Assembly (NCBI RefSeq): GCF_013166595.1
Contig: NZ_JABKKG010000012.1
Span: 1-64,000 of the forward strand
Length of the DNA: 64,000 nucleotides
Source: Palleniella intestinalis
GTDB lineage: Bacteria; Bacteroidota; Bacteroidia; Bacteroidales; Bacteroidaceae
Direction of reading: 5' to 3'
Shown: in pieces, positions 19,507 to 29,373 of the stretch
How positions within the stretch are numbered: position 1 is the first letter of the stretch
Layout: the number at the start of each line of letters is the position of its first letter
Program-made: the position numbers and the translations under genes
The notes under the pieces: generated by a model
What the model was told of the DNA's origin: nothing
The model's database searches: none
What the model saw: only the letters and a program-made list of their open reading frames with translations

Positions 19507-20882
19507 AATTTAATGTTGTAAATACAAAAAATGTACATTCTACTCAAAGATTTGATCCCTCTTTTCATTTAAGTGATGCTATCATTCTTAGAGAAAAAGT
19601 TGAAAATGTACCTTTTGAGCAAGTGTCGGTTGCGGATGCTACAGAAAATGTATTCCTTGGAAACATTTTTTCTCGCATTTTCGTAAAAGATGCAGAACAT
19701 GGCATTCCTTACTTAGCAGCATCCGACACGGTGTTGGCTAATTTGAATACAGGTAGATACTTGTCTAAAAAACAAGCATCTGCTTTGTCGTATCTAATGC
19801 TGAAAAAAGATTGGATAGTAGTTACTTGTTCTGGAACTATTGGCAATGTTACGTATACTAATTCTTCCTTTGAAAACCATATAGCAACTCACGATTTAAT
19901 TAGGATTGTACCAAATGACAATAAAATTCTTCGTGGCTATCTGTATTCATTTTTAGCATCGAAGTATGGTTATAATCAACTTACTCAGTCTCAATTTGGT
20001 GGTGTGGTAAAACATATTAATGCCGAGCATGTACGAAACATAAAAGTACCTTGTTTTCCAGAATCCTTTCAACAAGAAGTAGATGACTTGATACAGGAAT
20101 CTGCTAGATTAAGGGAAGAAGCGGCTGATGCGTTGAAAAAAGCCAAACGGACATTAAAGACATTCATAAATGCAGATTTTAAAAAAAACAACTATAAAAC
20201 GAGCATAGTTAAATCAAAAAGTATTTTAACTTCGTTACAGCATCGACTCGATCCGCCCGCATTAATGAATGATGGAGTTTTTGCAATGCAAGAAGTTACT
20301 TCTCGCATTGCAACCAAAATTATTGCAAATATAAATGCAACAGTTTCGCGTCCAGGAATCTTTAAACGTATTTATGTTGAAAATGGCATACCTTACATTA
20401 AGGGTTCGGAAATATTCTTGAATAACCCGTTTAGGAGATGTGAGCATTTATCTCGAACAAGAACACCCTTCATTGACGAAATGACTCTATTTGAAGGACA
20501 AATACTGATTACTTGCGCAGGTTCTGTAGGAAACATAAAAATGATTACCAAGGAATATGAAGATAAGAAAGCCATTGGTTCTCAGGATATTATCCGTCTT
20601 GCTTCTAACGATGAATTATTCACTAAAGAATATCTCTTTACATACCTACAAATGCCATTTGTATACGACTATATTCAGTCAATGAAATATGGTTCAGTAA
20701 TTGAGCGTATAGAGCCTTTTCATATTGAAACAATTCCAATAGTAACACCAACTAAGGAACTTTCAGAAGAGGTTACATCAATTATTAGACAATATATGGA
20801 TTACACTTATCGAGCTTTCAATGCAGAGCAAAAAGCCATTCGCATGGTCGAGCAGGAAATCGAGAAGTGGAATAAACATTAA
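19503..20882 (+). CDS. Type I-like specificity (HsdS) subunit
   Basis: This 459-residue protein has two target-recognition domains in tandem. Each has the S-subunit signature: C-S-G-T-I-G-N-V (about residue 115) and C-A-G-S-V-G-N-I (about 339). Helical spacers follow each (around E-S-A-R-L-R-E-E-A-A-D-A-L-K-K-A and near the C-terminus). It overlaps the methyltransferase by 4 bp. Base composition is visibly more AT-rich than the methyltransferase, as is common for exchanged specificity genes. It should direct M to a bipartite site. No HsdR gene follows. Confidence 0.88.
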   Translation: MKFNVVNTKNVHSTQRFDPSFHLSDAIILREKVENVPFEQVSVADATENVFLGNIFSRIFVKDAEHGIPYLAASDTVLANLNTGRYLSKKQASALSYLMLKKDWIVVTCSGTIGNVTYTNSSFENHIATHDLIRIVPNDNKILRGYLYSFLASKYGYNQLTQSQFGGVVKHINAEHVRNIKVPCFPESFQQEVDDLIQESARLREEAADALKKAKRTLKTFINADFKKNNYKTSIVKSKSILTSLQHRLDPPALMNDGVFAMQEVTSRIATKIIANINATVSRPGIFKRIYVENGIPYIKGSEIFLNNPFRRCEHLSRTRTPFIDEMTLFEGQILITCAGSVGNIKMITKEYEDKKAIGSQDIIRLASNDELFTKEYLFTYLQMPFVYDYIQSMKYGSVIERIEPFHIETIPIVTPTKELSEEVTSIIRQYMDYTYRAFNAEQKAIRMVEQEIEKWNKH

Positions 20883-20893
20883 AGGATTGCATT

Positions 20894-22387
20894 ATGACTG
20901 AAGATACTTTTAAAGACCTATGTCTTTGTGGCGAGACCACTAAAGTACAGTTTAAGGAAGCGTTCACTTCGCAGAAGGAAATAGCAAAGGAAATGATAGC
21001 CTTTGCTAACTCCAAGGGTGGAGTAATCCTCTTTGGTGTTGAAGACAAAAGCGGTAAACTTGTAGGTCTGTCATACGATGAGATACAAGTTATCAGTCGT
21101 GAACTTGGCAATGCAGCCAATGAGCAAGTGCGCCCAACAATCTATATTGAGACAGATGTGATACATTTGGAAGGCAAGCATTTTCTGGTATGCACAGTAG
21201 AAGAAGGCAAGAACAAGCCCTACAAGAATCTCAACGGCGAGATATGGGTGAAACAAGGAGCTGACAAAAGACGCATCACGGAAAATATAGAAATTCTTGG
21301 TTTATTTCAAACTACAGGCAATTATCATCCCGAAGAAGATGGCGAAAGAGGTTCGTCTATGAATGACTTAGAGATGGCGTATGTGCGGGATTATTTCAAA
21401 AGAGTATATGGCAGGGAGATAGAAGATTTTGATCAACCATTGGAAAGAATGCTCCGCTCATTAGGCATTTTGAAGCAGAATGGCGAGCTAACACGTGCTG
21501 GAGTACTCTTCTTTGGTAAAAACCCACAACAATATGAACGTTCGGTAGTTGTCAAAGCTGTAGTATTTGCCGGTAACGAACTTGGCGATACCAACTATAT
21601 TGACAGCCGTGACATATCCAGCACTTTGCCAAGAATGTTCTATGAAGGTATGGCTTTTCTAAAGTCTTATTTGCATCATGAACAGAAAGGACAGAATTTT
21701 AATTCTGTTGGAATCCTCGAAATACCTGAGGTAGTGTTAGAAGAGTTACTTCAAAACGCCTTGGTGCACTTTGATCTGCTAAACCATGCCGCTATCCGAT
21801 TGCTGATCTTCAACGACCGCATAGAAATCATCAACCCTGGTTGTCTTTATGGAGGACTAACTGTAGATGATATAAAACTCGGTGTCTCTCGTCAACGTAA
21901 CCCTCTGATGGTTGCTTTCGCAGCCAAGACGATGATTTATCGTGGTTTGGGGTCCGGAATCGTTCGTGCAATGCGAGAGGACAATCACATCGACTTTGAC
22001 AACGAAGTGTCTGCTAACCAATTTAAGGTTACGATTTGGAGAACTACCCAAAAGAAGCCTTTAGAGGATAGTAATACTATCCAAAAGGACTCTGATACTA
22101 TCCAAAAGGACTCTGATACTATCCAAAAGGACTCTGATACTATCCAAAAGGACTCTGATACTATCCAAAAGGACTCTGATACTATCCAAAAGAATTTGGA
22201 TTTTTCAGAAGAAGAAGTACTAAAATTCTTAATAGAGAATCCAAAGGCAACCATTAGCGAAATGGTAGATGCAATAAGCAGTTTATCTTTAGGTGGCGTG
22301 AAATTCGTTATCGGCAAACTACAGAAGAAAGGCCTACTCAAACGTGTTGGTGGAAGAAAGCACGGAGAATGGCAAGTACTGATATAA
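20894..22387 (+). CDS. AlbA_2/HATPase_c_4 protein with heptad-repeat linker and wHTH
   Basis: 497 residues. The N-terminus is an AlbA_2 (Schlafen-type) domain: E-M-I-A-F-A-N-S-K-G-G-V-I-L-F-G-V-E-D. The middle is the divergent HATPase_c_4 domain: E-L-L-Q-N-A-L-V-H, R-I-E-I-I-N-P-G, R-G-L-G-S-G-I. A linker of six 7-residue repeats (DSDTIQK) is encoded by the 21-bp tandem repeat at 22067-22192. The C-terminus is a winged helix (T-I-S-E-M-V-D ... G-L-L-K-R-V-G). Such proteins are common next to type I methylases and are presumed nucleic-acid-binding regulators. It starts 11 bp after HsdS. Whether it is a core or accessory member is unknown. Confidence 0.82.
   Translation: MTEDTFKDLCLCGETTKVQFKEAFTSQKEIAKEMIAFANSKGGVILFGVEDKSGKLVGLSYDEIQVISRELGNAANEQVRPTIYIETDVIHLEGKHFLVCTVEEGKNKPYKNLNGEIWVKQGADKRRITENIEILGLFQTTGNYHPEEDGERGSSMNDLEMAYVRDYFKRVYGREIEDFDQPLERMLRSLGILKQNGELTRAGVLFFGKNPQQYERSVVVKAVVFAGNELGDTNYIDSRDISSTLPRMFYEGMAFLKSYLHHEQKGQNFNSVGILEIPEVVLEELLQNALVHFDLLNHAAIRLLIFNDRIEIINPGCLYGGLTVDDIKLGVSRQRNPLMVAFAAKTMIYRGLGSGIVRAMREDNHIDFDNEVSANQFKVTIWRTTQKKPLEDSNTIQKDSDTIQKDSDTIQKDSDTIQKDSDTIQKDSDTIQKNLDFSEEEVLKFLIENPKATISEMVDAISSLSLGGVKFVIGKLQKKGLLKRVGGRKHGEWQVLI
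22067..22192 (+). repeat. 21-bp tandem repeat, six copies, inside the AlbA_2 gene
   Basis: Copies 2-6 (22088-22192) are identical and copy 1 (22067-22087) differs slightly. The unit encodes D-S-D-T-I-Q-K, so copy-number change keeps the frame and only alters linker length. Perfect identity suggests recent expansion and likely strain-to-strain variation. Confidence 0.95.
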
Positions 22388-22398
22388 AATGAAACCAT

Positions 22399-23061
22399 AT
22401 GTCACAGTTAAGGAAAGAAACAATAGAATGTCCACATTGCCACAAGGAAGGTGAGTTTGACCTTTGGACATCGGTTAATGTTGATCTGGATCCAGAGCTC
22501 AGGGAAAAGATTTTCTCTGATGAGCTATTCTTGTACCATTGTCCTCACTGTGGCGAGGTTACTGGGGTTCCTGCTGGTACACTTTATCACGATATGGAGC
22601 ACAAGTTTATGCTCTTCTTCGAGTTCTTTAAGCCAGAGGGATATGACTATATGCCAATGGAACTGCCAAATACTTTGGGCATGGATAAGAACTACACGTT
22701 TCGTGTGGTCTTTGACTTACAACGCTTCAAGGAGAAGATTGTAATTTTGGAACATGGTCTTGACGATGTTGCCATAGAACACCAAAAGTATATGATAAGC
22801 CATGTTATCATGCCAGAGATCGCAGAGAAAGGCTACGAGCTTTTCTTTGCAAAACTGGAAGAGCCAGATGAGGAGTTTCCTTTGGGTAAGATTTTCTTCT
22901 TCTATAACGACGAGGAGAAGCAACAAACCATGGAAGTTCGATTTGCTATGGACAACTACTATGAGCACAAACTTGCCTGTGAACTTGACCCACGTATGAC
23001 AATTGAAGGTTGCATGTGTGTGGACGAGGAATGGTTGTCAAAACAACTAAAGGAGGAATAA
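22399..23061 (+). CDS. CpXC-domain protein (220 aa)
   Basis: The N-terminus has C-P-H-C (residue ~12) and, about 37 residues on, C-P-H-C-G followed by V-P-A-G-T-L-Y-H-D, the paired Cys pattern of CpXC zinc-binding domains. The rest is acidic, without membrane segments, and ends C-M-C-V-D-E-E-W-L-S-K-Q-L. It lies 11 bp after the AlbA_2 gene and 2 bp before the WG-like gene. CpXC proteins are poorly characterised. A scaffold or sensor role in the operon is inference only. Confidence 0.7.
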   Translation: MSQLRKETIECPHCHKEGEFDLWTSVNVDLDPELREKIFSDELFLYHCPHCGEVTGVPAGTLYHDMEHKFMLFFEFFKPEGYDYMPMELPNTLGMDKNYTFRVVFDLQRFKEKIVILEHGLDDVAIEHQKYMISHVIMPEIAEKGYELFFAKLEEPDEEFPLGKIFFFYNDEEKQQTMEVRFAMDNYYEHKLACELDPRMTIEGCMCVDEEWLSKQLKEE

Positions 23062-23063
23062 CT

Positions 23064-25223
23064 ATGGCAGATAATCTATATGACTTCGACAACAACGGTC
23101 TTGCCCGTGCATATAAAGATTGCAAATGGGCACTTTTTGACAGAGAGGAAAACCAAGTTGGTGAGTGGTATTCCTATATTGAAGAATGGGGTGAAGGTTT
23201 TTACAAAATAGAACAAGGCGCAAAGAAAAACATCATGCGCCCAGATGGTTCTGTAGTTCTGAAGGCATGGCACAATGATGTCTTCAAGGTGAAGCAGGGC
23301 TTCTTCCTATTCAGCAACACGATCCGCAAATCGAAGAATAATCCAAAGACTCGCTACACCTACGGACTGGCACATGTAAATGGTGATGTTATATTCCCCA
23401 TGATTTTCGATAGAGCTGATTGGCTTGAAAAAGGCGATGGTATCTATTCAGAAATAGATAGTAAACCTTATATACTCACGCTTGATGGAAGTGTGTACGA
23501 CCCGGCATGTGACCATCTTCCACGAAAGATCAATGTTGACTATAAAGAACTGTTTGAGAAATTTGCAAACTGGACATTACCCGGATTGCAGTTCTTTTAC
23601 AGAGACACCGATGCTCCTGTCGTAATAGATACAACATACCATGTAGGTGATGTTCTTCGAGCTGGTTTCTTTGTGGATGTCACCACCAAGTTGTACAGAC
23701 CTGCCCATAAGACTCGTTTCCTTATCGCCAGCGCACATGCCGCTATGATGTGTGAAATTGAAGAGCTATGTCAACAGAATCCAGATGTAAAGAAATGGAA
23801 TCTGTGTACGCTTCACTTCAACAGCTATTTCAAAGTCATGGACGTGTATGAGAAGGACGGTGTAACCCAGGTGTTCCTACTCCACATCCCTGCAGCTGCA
23901 GCATTCTTCATCGGGCATGACGAGACAGCCATGAATTTTGTGAATGAGGCAACTGGTCAGGAGACTTCGCTTATTGACATAGCCCGAAAGAGTCTTGACG
24001 AGAAGATGCAAATGGAAGTTCACCCACGTTCTCTTGATAAGGAATTCTGTGAGCGAATGGAGCATCCTATAGGGTTAGACGACGACTTCTATCCTGTACC
24101 TCTTAATTCTGCTGATGAGCCAGAAGAAGGACCTATAGCCAATTTAAGCAATATGATTCACAAGTTGGCTGATGATGCAGATATACAGGACTTCATCAAT
24201 GTAGAAGACAACTATCCTTATCATGGCGTTGAAGGTTCTGTTTGCGAGGGCTGTATCTATGCGAATGGCATACAAGGTCACGGAGAAGGTTGTGGCAGAC
24301 TCTTCATAAAGAGCTTCCGTGAGCGTTATCTTAAAGGCAGATGCGAATATCGTAAGACAGATATTAAGACACCATCCGAGTTTGAGGAGATGGACAAGTA
24401 TCACAAGAAAATCGAGAAAGAAAAGATAGAGAAATCTTGTGACACCTTTGCTTAGAATAAACTGAAGAAGTTCATTGCGGAGCGACTCGATGGTGACATA
24501 AAGAATTTGAAAGACTTCGACTTCTACACCTTGAAGGAAGATACGGATTTTGGTGACGAACGTGTCAGCGTAGTTGGGCTTGAGAGTATGATTGTAAAGT
24601 CAATACTCACCCTTGCATTTGCTGATACTTATCCTGATTTCACTTATGAAAGCATGGATAAGCATAAGTACAAGGCTGATACCATCAATATCACCAACAC
24701 CATCTTCGGAATCAACTTTGAGGATTACTATAAAGCACTTGAAACATATGATGCGCCATCTGAGCTTCATGCTAGAGTTGTCCGTTTCGGCAAGAAGGTT
24801 CACACCATTGGTAACATCATGGTTCTTCCCTTTGGCTTGCACCAAATGCGAGATACTAAGCCACTTGGACGTGGATATTGTGATGTGTTCCTCACGGAGT
24901 TCTATAAGATGATGACTGGTGCTAAGAAGTGCAATATGAAGATGTTTGACGCACTTAATCTGAAAAAGAAAGAAATAGCTGCCTTCCGCACGGAAGACAA
25001 CTTCAATCATATTGTTCACGCACTGATGCTTGAAGACTTCCTTGATTCAGAAGGAAAGCCAAAGCAGGTGTTTCAAGGTCTCTTTAGCTGGGAACCGGGA
25101 ATATCACGTGATACATTTACAAAAGCTGCCAACGAGTTCCTTGATTTCTGTGAACCGTTTATTGATAAACGAGCTGACAGAATCATTGAAAAGTTGGAAA
25201 GAATATTATCGAATAATCAATAA
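23064..25223 (+). pseudogene. WG-repeat-like protein with Cys cluster, in-frame TAG at 24453
   Basis: The start ATG 23064 follows an AGGAGG Shine-Dalgarno (23051-23056). One frame runs to 25223 (719 residues) except for a TAG at codon 464; the next in-frame ATG candidates lie well downstream. The N-terminal ~150 residues resemble WG beta-repeats (W-A-L-F-D-R-E-E-N-Q-V-G, Y-G-L-A-H-V-N-G-D-V-I-F-P). Just before the stop is a Cys cluster (C-E-G-C, G-E-G-C-G, G-R-C) that may bind metal. After it comes a helical ~245-residue domain. CAG (Gln) is the simplest ancestral codon. Function is unknown. The sequence after the stop remains open to its own end, so the break is recent or an error. Confidence 0.65.
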
Positions 25224-25237
25224 GATATGTATAACAT

Positions 25238-27475
25238 ATGGCACAGATAAGAAAACCCATACACGACGATGGTCCTGTAAATGCTGGTGAGCAGCGTTTA
25301 TTGGACTACCTCGACTTGAAGTTGCCAAGTAACTATATTATTATTCCTAATCTGAATGTTGCTATCACAGGTCAAAACCGAGTGATGAAGTATTGGGAAT
25401 ATGATTGCATTGTTGTGGCACCTCATGCTATTTATCACATCGAGAATAAGGATTGGGCAGGTAATCTCGAAGGAGATGACTGGGCTTGGTTCCGTAGTGG
25501 ACAAGAGGTAGCAAATCCTCACAAGACTGCAGGTTTGAAGAGCCGTATTCTCGCAAGTAAGATAAAGAATCAGCATCCAGATTGGCGTTTCGGTCAGATA
25601 CTGACAGCTGTAACCTTAAGTAATCCTCAACAGTCAAAGTTTGGTTTGGATCCTCAATGTGATTGCTACAAGCAAACATTCACATTGGGCGGAGACCTGA
25701 TAGATTTCCTTACCAAGCCTGAGCTTGTTGGACGAACTCCAGGAATGATCATGGATATTCAGTCACAGCTGGTTGACTTACTCTCTGGACAGTCTGCAGA
25801 ACGCAGAAGAGCTGAGCGTAAAGAGATTTTCAACTATCTAATAGAGGAAGTCCTGCAGGAAACTGAGGAGTTCACGGAATATCTCTGTGTACCAAAGTTT
25901 ATCGCGACAGCACATTATATAATTCGGGAATATCCTCTCGATGTTGTCGGCAAGAGTCCAGCAGAACTAAAGAAATTGTCCTTGACGGTACAGAATGCAA
26001 GCTTTGCTCAAGATAAAATAGGGGTTTCACCTTATATAGTTAAGACAGACTGTAGAATGAATGAGGAACAGACTTATTACTATGAGATAAGCCGCTATCA
26101 AGACGAGAGCTCACTTAGAAGTAAGCTTCGTCAGAAAACCTTCAAGCAGACTGATAAGATCAGCATCATCCTTGATGTAGCTAATGCGCTGAAAGCAGCG
26201 CATAAGGAACAAGTTTATCATCGTAATGTCTGTCCAGAGAATATTTTTGTTTATGAAGGTGGTAAGGCTGCTTTGGCAAACTTTGGTATGGCATGGTTTG
26301 TCGAGCACTCAGACCTTAGCTTCACAGTAAAGCATGATACCAACGCCAAGTCACCATATACAGCACCTGAGTTCTTGGAGGGTGACGCATGTTCTGGAAG
26401 TGATATATTCTCCCTTGGCGTTATCTTCTATGAATTGATGACAGGCAAGCTGCCTTTTGACAGTTGTCTTACATTTACTTCCGCATTAGGAGGTGTGCTT
26501 ACAGAAGACCTCATGCCAAGCAAGGTATCTAAAGATCTTCCCGAATGGATGGACGAGGTTGTTAAGCACACAATTATTGCTAATCCATTCCAGCGTTGGC
26601 AGAAGGCAGATGAATTTATTGAGTTCATCAACAATTCAATGGATGAAGAACAGAAGAAAACCATTGAGGCACAGAACGCCCAGTCTGACAATAATGCTAA
26701 AGGTCAGACAAAGGTTGCATATCTGAAGGACATGAAACCTGGTGTCAAGGTTACTCCCTCAATGACTCTTCATGAGATTCTTGGTAGAGGAGGTTTTGGA
26801 CGTGTGTTCAAGGTCTGGCACGATATGCAGAAGCAGTATCTTGCCATCAAGATCTTTGAGCGTGATGCCTCCGTTGACAATGCCATCAACGAGTTTGAGG
26901 CATTAAAATCTCTCCACCATCCAAACATTGTTGAGTTCAAGTTTAACGACCGCACTCAGCAGGGGCTGTTCTATACCTTGATGGAACTACTTGAAGGAGA
27001 AAACCTGCAAGACTACACAAGAGGTGATCTCCGTCTTCCTGTTGATGAAGTCTATAAGATGGCAACACAGATTCTGAAAGCCCTCCGCTATATGCAAGAG
27101 GATCAGAATCCTCCTGTATATCATAGAGATATTAAGCCAAGCAACATTATGTGGCATAAGCGTCAGATCTATAAGCTTATCGACTTCAATATCTCTACAA
27201 CTACCGATGATAAGTCATTTGGTGGAACATTCCCTTATATGGCTCCAGACCTTGTCGTATCAGGAAACAAGATCGACTGGGATAAGTCAGCCGATACATT
27301 TGCATTGGGTATCACTATCTATGAGCTACTTGCACATGCCTATCCATGGCCAGGAAGCAATATGCGCCCTAATATTCACATGCAACCAACCGATATTCGC
27401 AACTACAATGATAAGTTGACTGATGAGATTGCTGACTTTGTAATGAAGGCAATCATTACTGATAGACATAAGTGA
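25238..27475 (+). CDS. NERD-pseudokinase-Ser/Thr kinase part of a giant sensor protein
   Basis: Residues 1-130 form a NERD nuclease-like domain (G-E-Q-R-L-L-D at the start, Y-D-C-I-V-V, then I-E-N-K-D-W with the E-x-K core). Residues ~230-470 form a first kinase lobe with H-R-N-V-C-P-E-N (catalytic Asp lost) and N-F-G for D-F-G, so a pseudokinase. Residues ~510-745 form a complete kinase: G-R-G-G-F-G-R-V, A-I-K-I-F, H-R-D-I-K-P-S-N, I-D-F-N. TGA at 27473 interrupts K-*-F-T-S-A-K-E-M-L-E-A-L, where kinases have Arg. CGA would restore fusion with the ATPase that follows in the same frame. NERD-kinase fusions occur in PglW (Pgl/BREX type 2) and MADS-like loci. Confidence 0.85.
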   Translation: MAQIRKPIHDDGPVNAGEQRLLDYLDLKLPSNYIIIPNLNVAITGQNRVMKYWEYDCIVVAPHAIYHIENKDWAGNLEGDDWAWFRSGQEVANPHKTAGLKSRILASKIKNQHPDWRFGQILTAVTLSNPQQSKFGLDPQCDCYKQTFTLGGDLIDFLTKPELVGRTPGMIMDIQSQLVDLLSGQSAERRRAERKEIFNYLIEEVLQETEEFTEYLCVPKFIATAHYIIREYPLDVVGKSPAELKKLSLTVQNASFAQDKIGVSPYIVKTDCRMNEEQTYYYEISRYQDESSLRSKLRQKTFKQTDKISIILDVANALKAAHKEQVYHRNVCPENIFVYEGGKAALANFGMAWFVEHSDLSFTVKHDTNAKSPYTAPEFLEGDACSGSDIFSLGVIFYELMTGKLPFDSCLTFTSALGGVLTEDLMPSKVSKDLPEWMDEVVKHTIIANPFQRWQKADEFIEFINNSMDEEQKKTIEAQNAQSDNNAKGQTKVAYLKDMKPGVKVTPSMTLHEILGRGGFGRVFKVWHDMQKQYLAIKIFERDASVDNAINEFEALKSLHHPNIVEFKFNDRTQQGLFYTLMELLEGENLQDYTRGDLRLPVDEVYKMATQILKALRYMQEDQNPPVYHRDIKPSNIMWHKRQIYKLIDFNISTTTDDKSFGGTFPYMAPDLVVSGNKIDWDKSADTFALGITIYELLAHAYPWPGSNMRPNIHMQPTDIRNYNDKLTDEIADFVMKAIITDRHK

Positions 27476-27493
27476 TTCACATCTGCCAAGGAG

Positions 27494-29362
27494 ATGTTGG
27501 AGGCATTAGAGAAGATTGGTGTAAATGGAATTTTGAAAGACACTTCAACCATCATAAACACCTTTAATGTCAATGCAAATCCTGTGGATTATATCAATTC
27601 CCTATATAGCCAGAGTCGTCATGGCAATAGCGGTACACGTGCAGGAGCGAAATCACATGCTTTTGATGACTTGACCTATTCAAAGACTAAGTTGGATAAG
27701 CAGCTTATCCAGGACATCAAGGATTTGAAATACAAACTGATTATCATTACTGGTAATGCTGGTGATGGTAAGACTGCTTTTATTCATAGAATCGAAGATC
27801 AGGGAACCAATAAGGAATCATTCGATACCAATAATGGTTCACAGTTCTTTATCAACGGGGTACGTTTTGAGTCAAACTATGATGGCTCACAGGATGAGGA
27901 TAATAAGGCCAATGATGATGTATTGGCACAATTCCTTGCTCCTTTCAACAGCCTGAATGACTATACTCAGGCTAATGAAGGTCGTGTGATTGCGATCAAT
28001 GAAGGTCGTCTTGTGGATTTCCTATCTACTCGTTCGGAACTGAGAGAGCTTCAAGATAACATCGAGGAATATTTCTATCAGGAAGGTCACGCAGAACTTC
28101 TTCCAGGACTTATGGTCATCAACCTTAATCTCCGTTCGGTAACAGCAAGAGATGGTAATTCTCCAAGTCTGTTAGCTCAACAGGTTAAGAAATTGACTCG
28201 TCCTGAGTTATGGTCTAAGTGTGAGGGCTGTCCGATAGCTGACCGCTGCTATATCAAATATAATGTAGATACATTCCAGGATAGCAGTGCTGGTGACGAG
28301 GTTATCAATCGTCTGGAATGGCTTGTAAGAACCATTGTCTATAAGCGTGAGCTCCACATCACTATGCGTGACTTGCGTTCTATGATTGCTTGGATGCTTA
28401 CTCGTGACTACTCGTGTGATGAGGTCAAACAATTAGTGGAGTATGTTCAGACTGAGCAGTTGCCAGAATATTATTGGCAGTATTATTACTTCAATGTAAC
28501 TGCACCAGTAGCATGGCCAGCAAAAGACTTCATGCTTCCTTCTCTCGATTCAAATGACCGATTGGTCAAGTTGCTTCGTGAGACAGATGTGGCAGGTGTT
28601 GCTCTTCCAGCGTACGACCGTGACCTTTATTATACCTCAAAGCTTCCTAATGATTATCTGATCTTTAGTGACCGCAAACGCAATCTGTTGAATGACTTCA
28701 ACGAAAATAACATTATCATTCCTGCATATGAGGTAAAGTCAGATGTAATCAGGATGCAGTCAACTGGTCGCCACAAGAGCTATGTTCGTCATCAGTATTT
28801 CGAGGGTAAGTTTGATTTTCGCAGACGACTCCCATATCGTTATGCAAGTATGTTCGAGGAACAACTTCGTGTTGAAGACGAGAATGCGCTTAAACAGACG
28901 ATGCAGGATCTGGCTTGTGCTATTTCCGCAAGTGAAGGTTGTGACAATACAAACCTGACTAAAGGCTATCTGCTATTGGCAAGTTCAAATGTCGGTGATC
29001 CTATATCAAAGAGTTACCGTCGTTTCCCTTTGGATGAATTTGAGTTGTTCGTGAATAAGACCGATCACTTGACCAAGTATATCGAGTACGAAAGCGACAG
29101 CCTTACTTTCCGTCATAAGACAGATAAATTCATCCAGTTGACAGTTAGCCTTGACCTCTATGAAATGCTTCAATACATTCGTGCAGGTTTCAGTCCTTCT
29201 GTCAATGACCTTCGAGGTCGATTTATCGAGCTTCAGATTTTCAAGAATCTGTTAGAAGCAAAGACCTATACAGAGATTCTTGTAACCAAGAACAACAGAA
29301 AGTTCACCGTGATTCGTCTCGATGGCAAGAAACATATTGTTATTGAACCTCTTAACGCATAA
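27494..29362 (+). CDS. P-loop ATPase part, in frame with the kinase upstream
   Basis: 622 residues from ATG 27494, but the same frame is open back to the kinase's TGA at 27473. The first residues (M-L-E-A-L-E-K-I-G) are the missing end of the kinase, so this is not a natural N-terminus. Walker A is I-T-G-N-A-G-D-G-K-T-A-F (about residue 87 here, 838 of the joined protein). A C-x2-C-x5-C cluster (C-E-G-C-P-I-A-D-R-C) lies near residue 245. The rest is helical and resembles STAND-like or PglY/BrxC-like defence ATPases only in outline. The intended product is probably one 1374-residue NERD-pseudokinase-kinase-ATPase. Confidence 0.75.
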   Translation: MLEALEKIGVNGILKDTSTIINTFNVNANPVDYINSLYSQSRHGNSGTRAGAKSHAFDDLTYSKTKLDKQLIQDIKDLKYKLIIITGNAGDGKTAFIHRIEDQGTNKESFDTNNGSQFFINGVRFESNYDGSQDEDNKANDDVLAQFLAPFNSLNDYTQANEGRVIAINEGRLVDFLSTRSELRELQDNIEEYFYQEGHAELLPGLMVINLNLRSVTARDGNSPSLLAQQVKKLTRPELWSKCEGCPIADRCYIKYNVDTFQDSSAGDEVINRLEWLVRTIVYKRELHITMRDLRSMIAWMLTRDYSCDEVKQLVEYVQTEQLPEYYWQYYYFNVTAPVAWPAKDFMLPSLDSNDRLVKLLRETDVAGVALPAYDRDLYYTSKLPNDYLIFSDRKRNLLNDFNENNIIIPAYEVKSDVIRMQSTGRHKSYVRHQYFEGKFDFRRRLPYRYASMFEEQLRVEDENALKQTMQDLACAISASEGCDNTNLTKGYLLLASSNVGDPISKSYRRFPLDEFELFVNKTDHLTKYIEYESDSLTFRHKTDKFIQLTVSLDLYEMLQYIRAGFSPSVNDLRGRFIELQIFKNLLEAKTYTEILVTKNNRKFTVIRLDGKKHIVIEPLNA

Positions 29363-29373
29363 AGAATACGATT

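Noticed and set aside
22067..22192. Regular 21-bp repeats that might suggest a CRISPR array
   Set aside because: Units are contiguous without spacers, are a multiple of three, and encode a heptapeptide within an open coding frame.
17122..22387. Ordinary type I restriction-modification system
   Set aside because: M and S are present, but no HsdR helicase-nuclease gene lies within the window; the next genes are of other families.
27473..27475. Selenocysteine at the kinase TGA
   Set aside because: Kinase family alignment expects Arg here, no nearby SECIS-like hairpin was noticed, and there is no functional need for selenium at this place.
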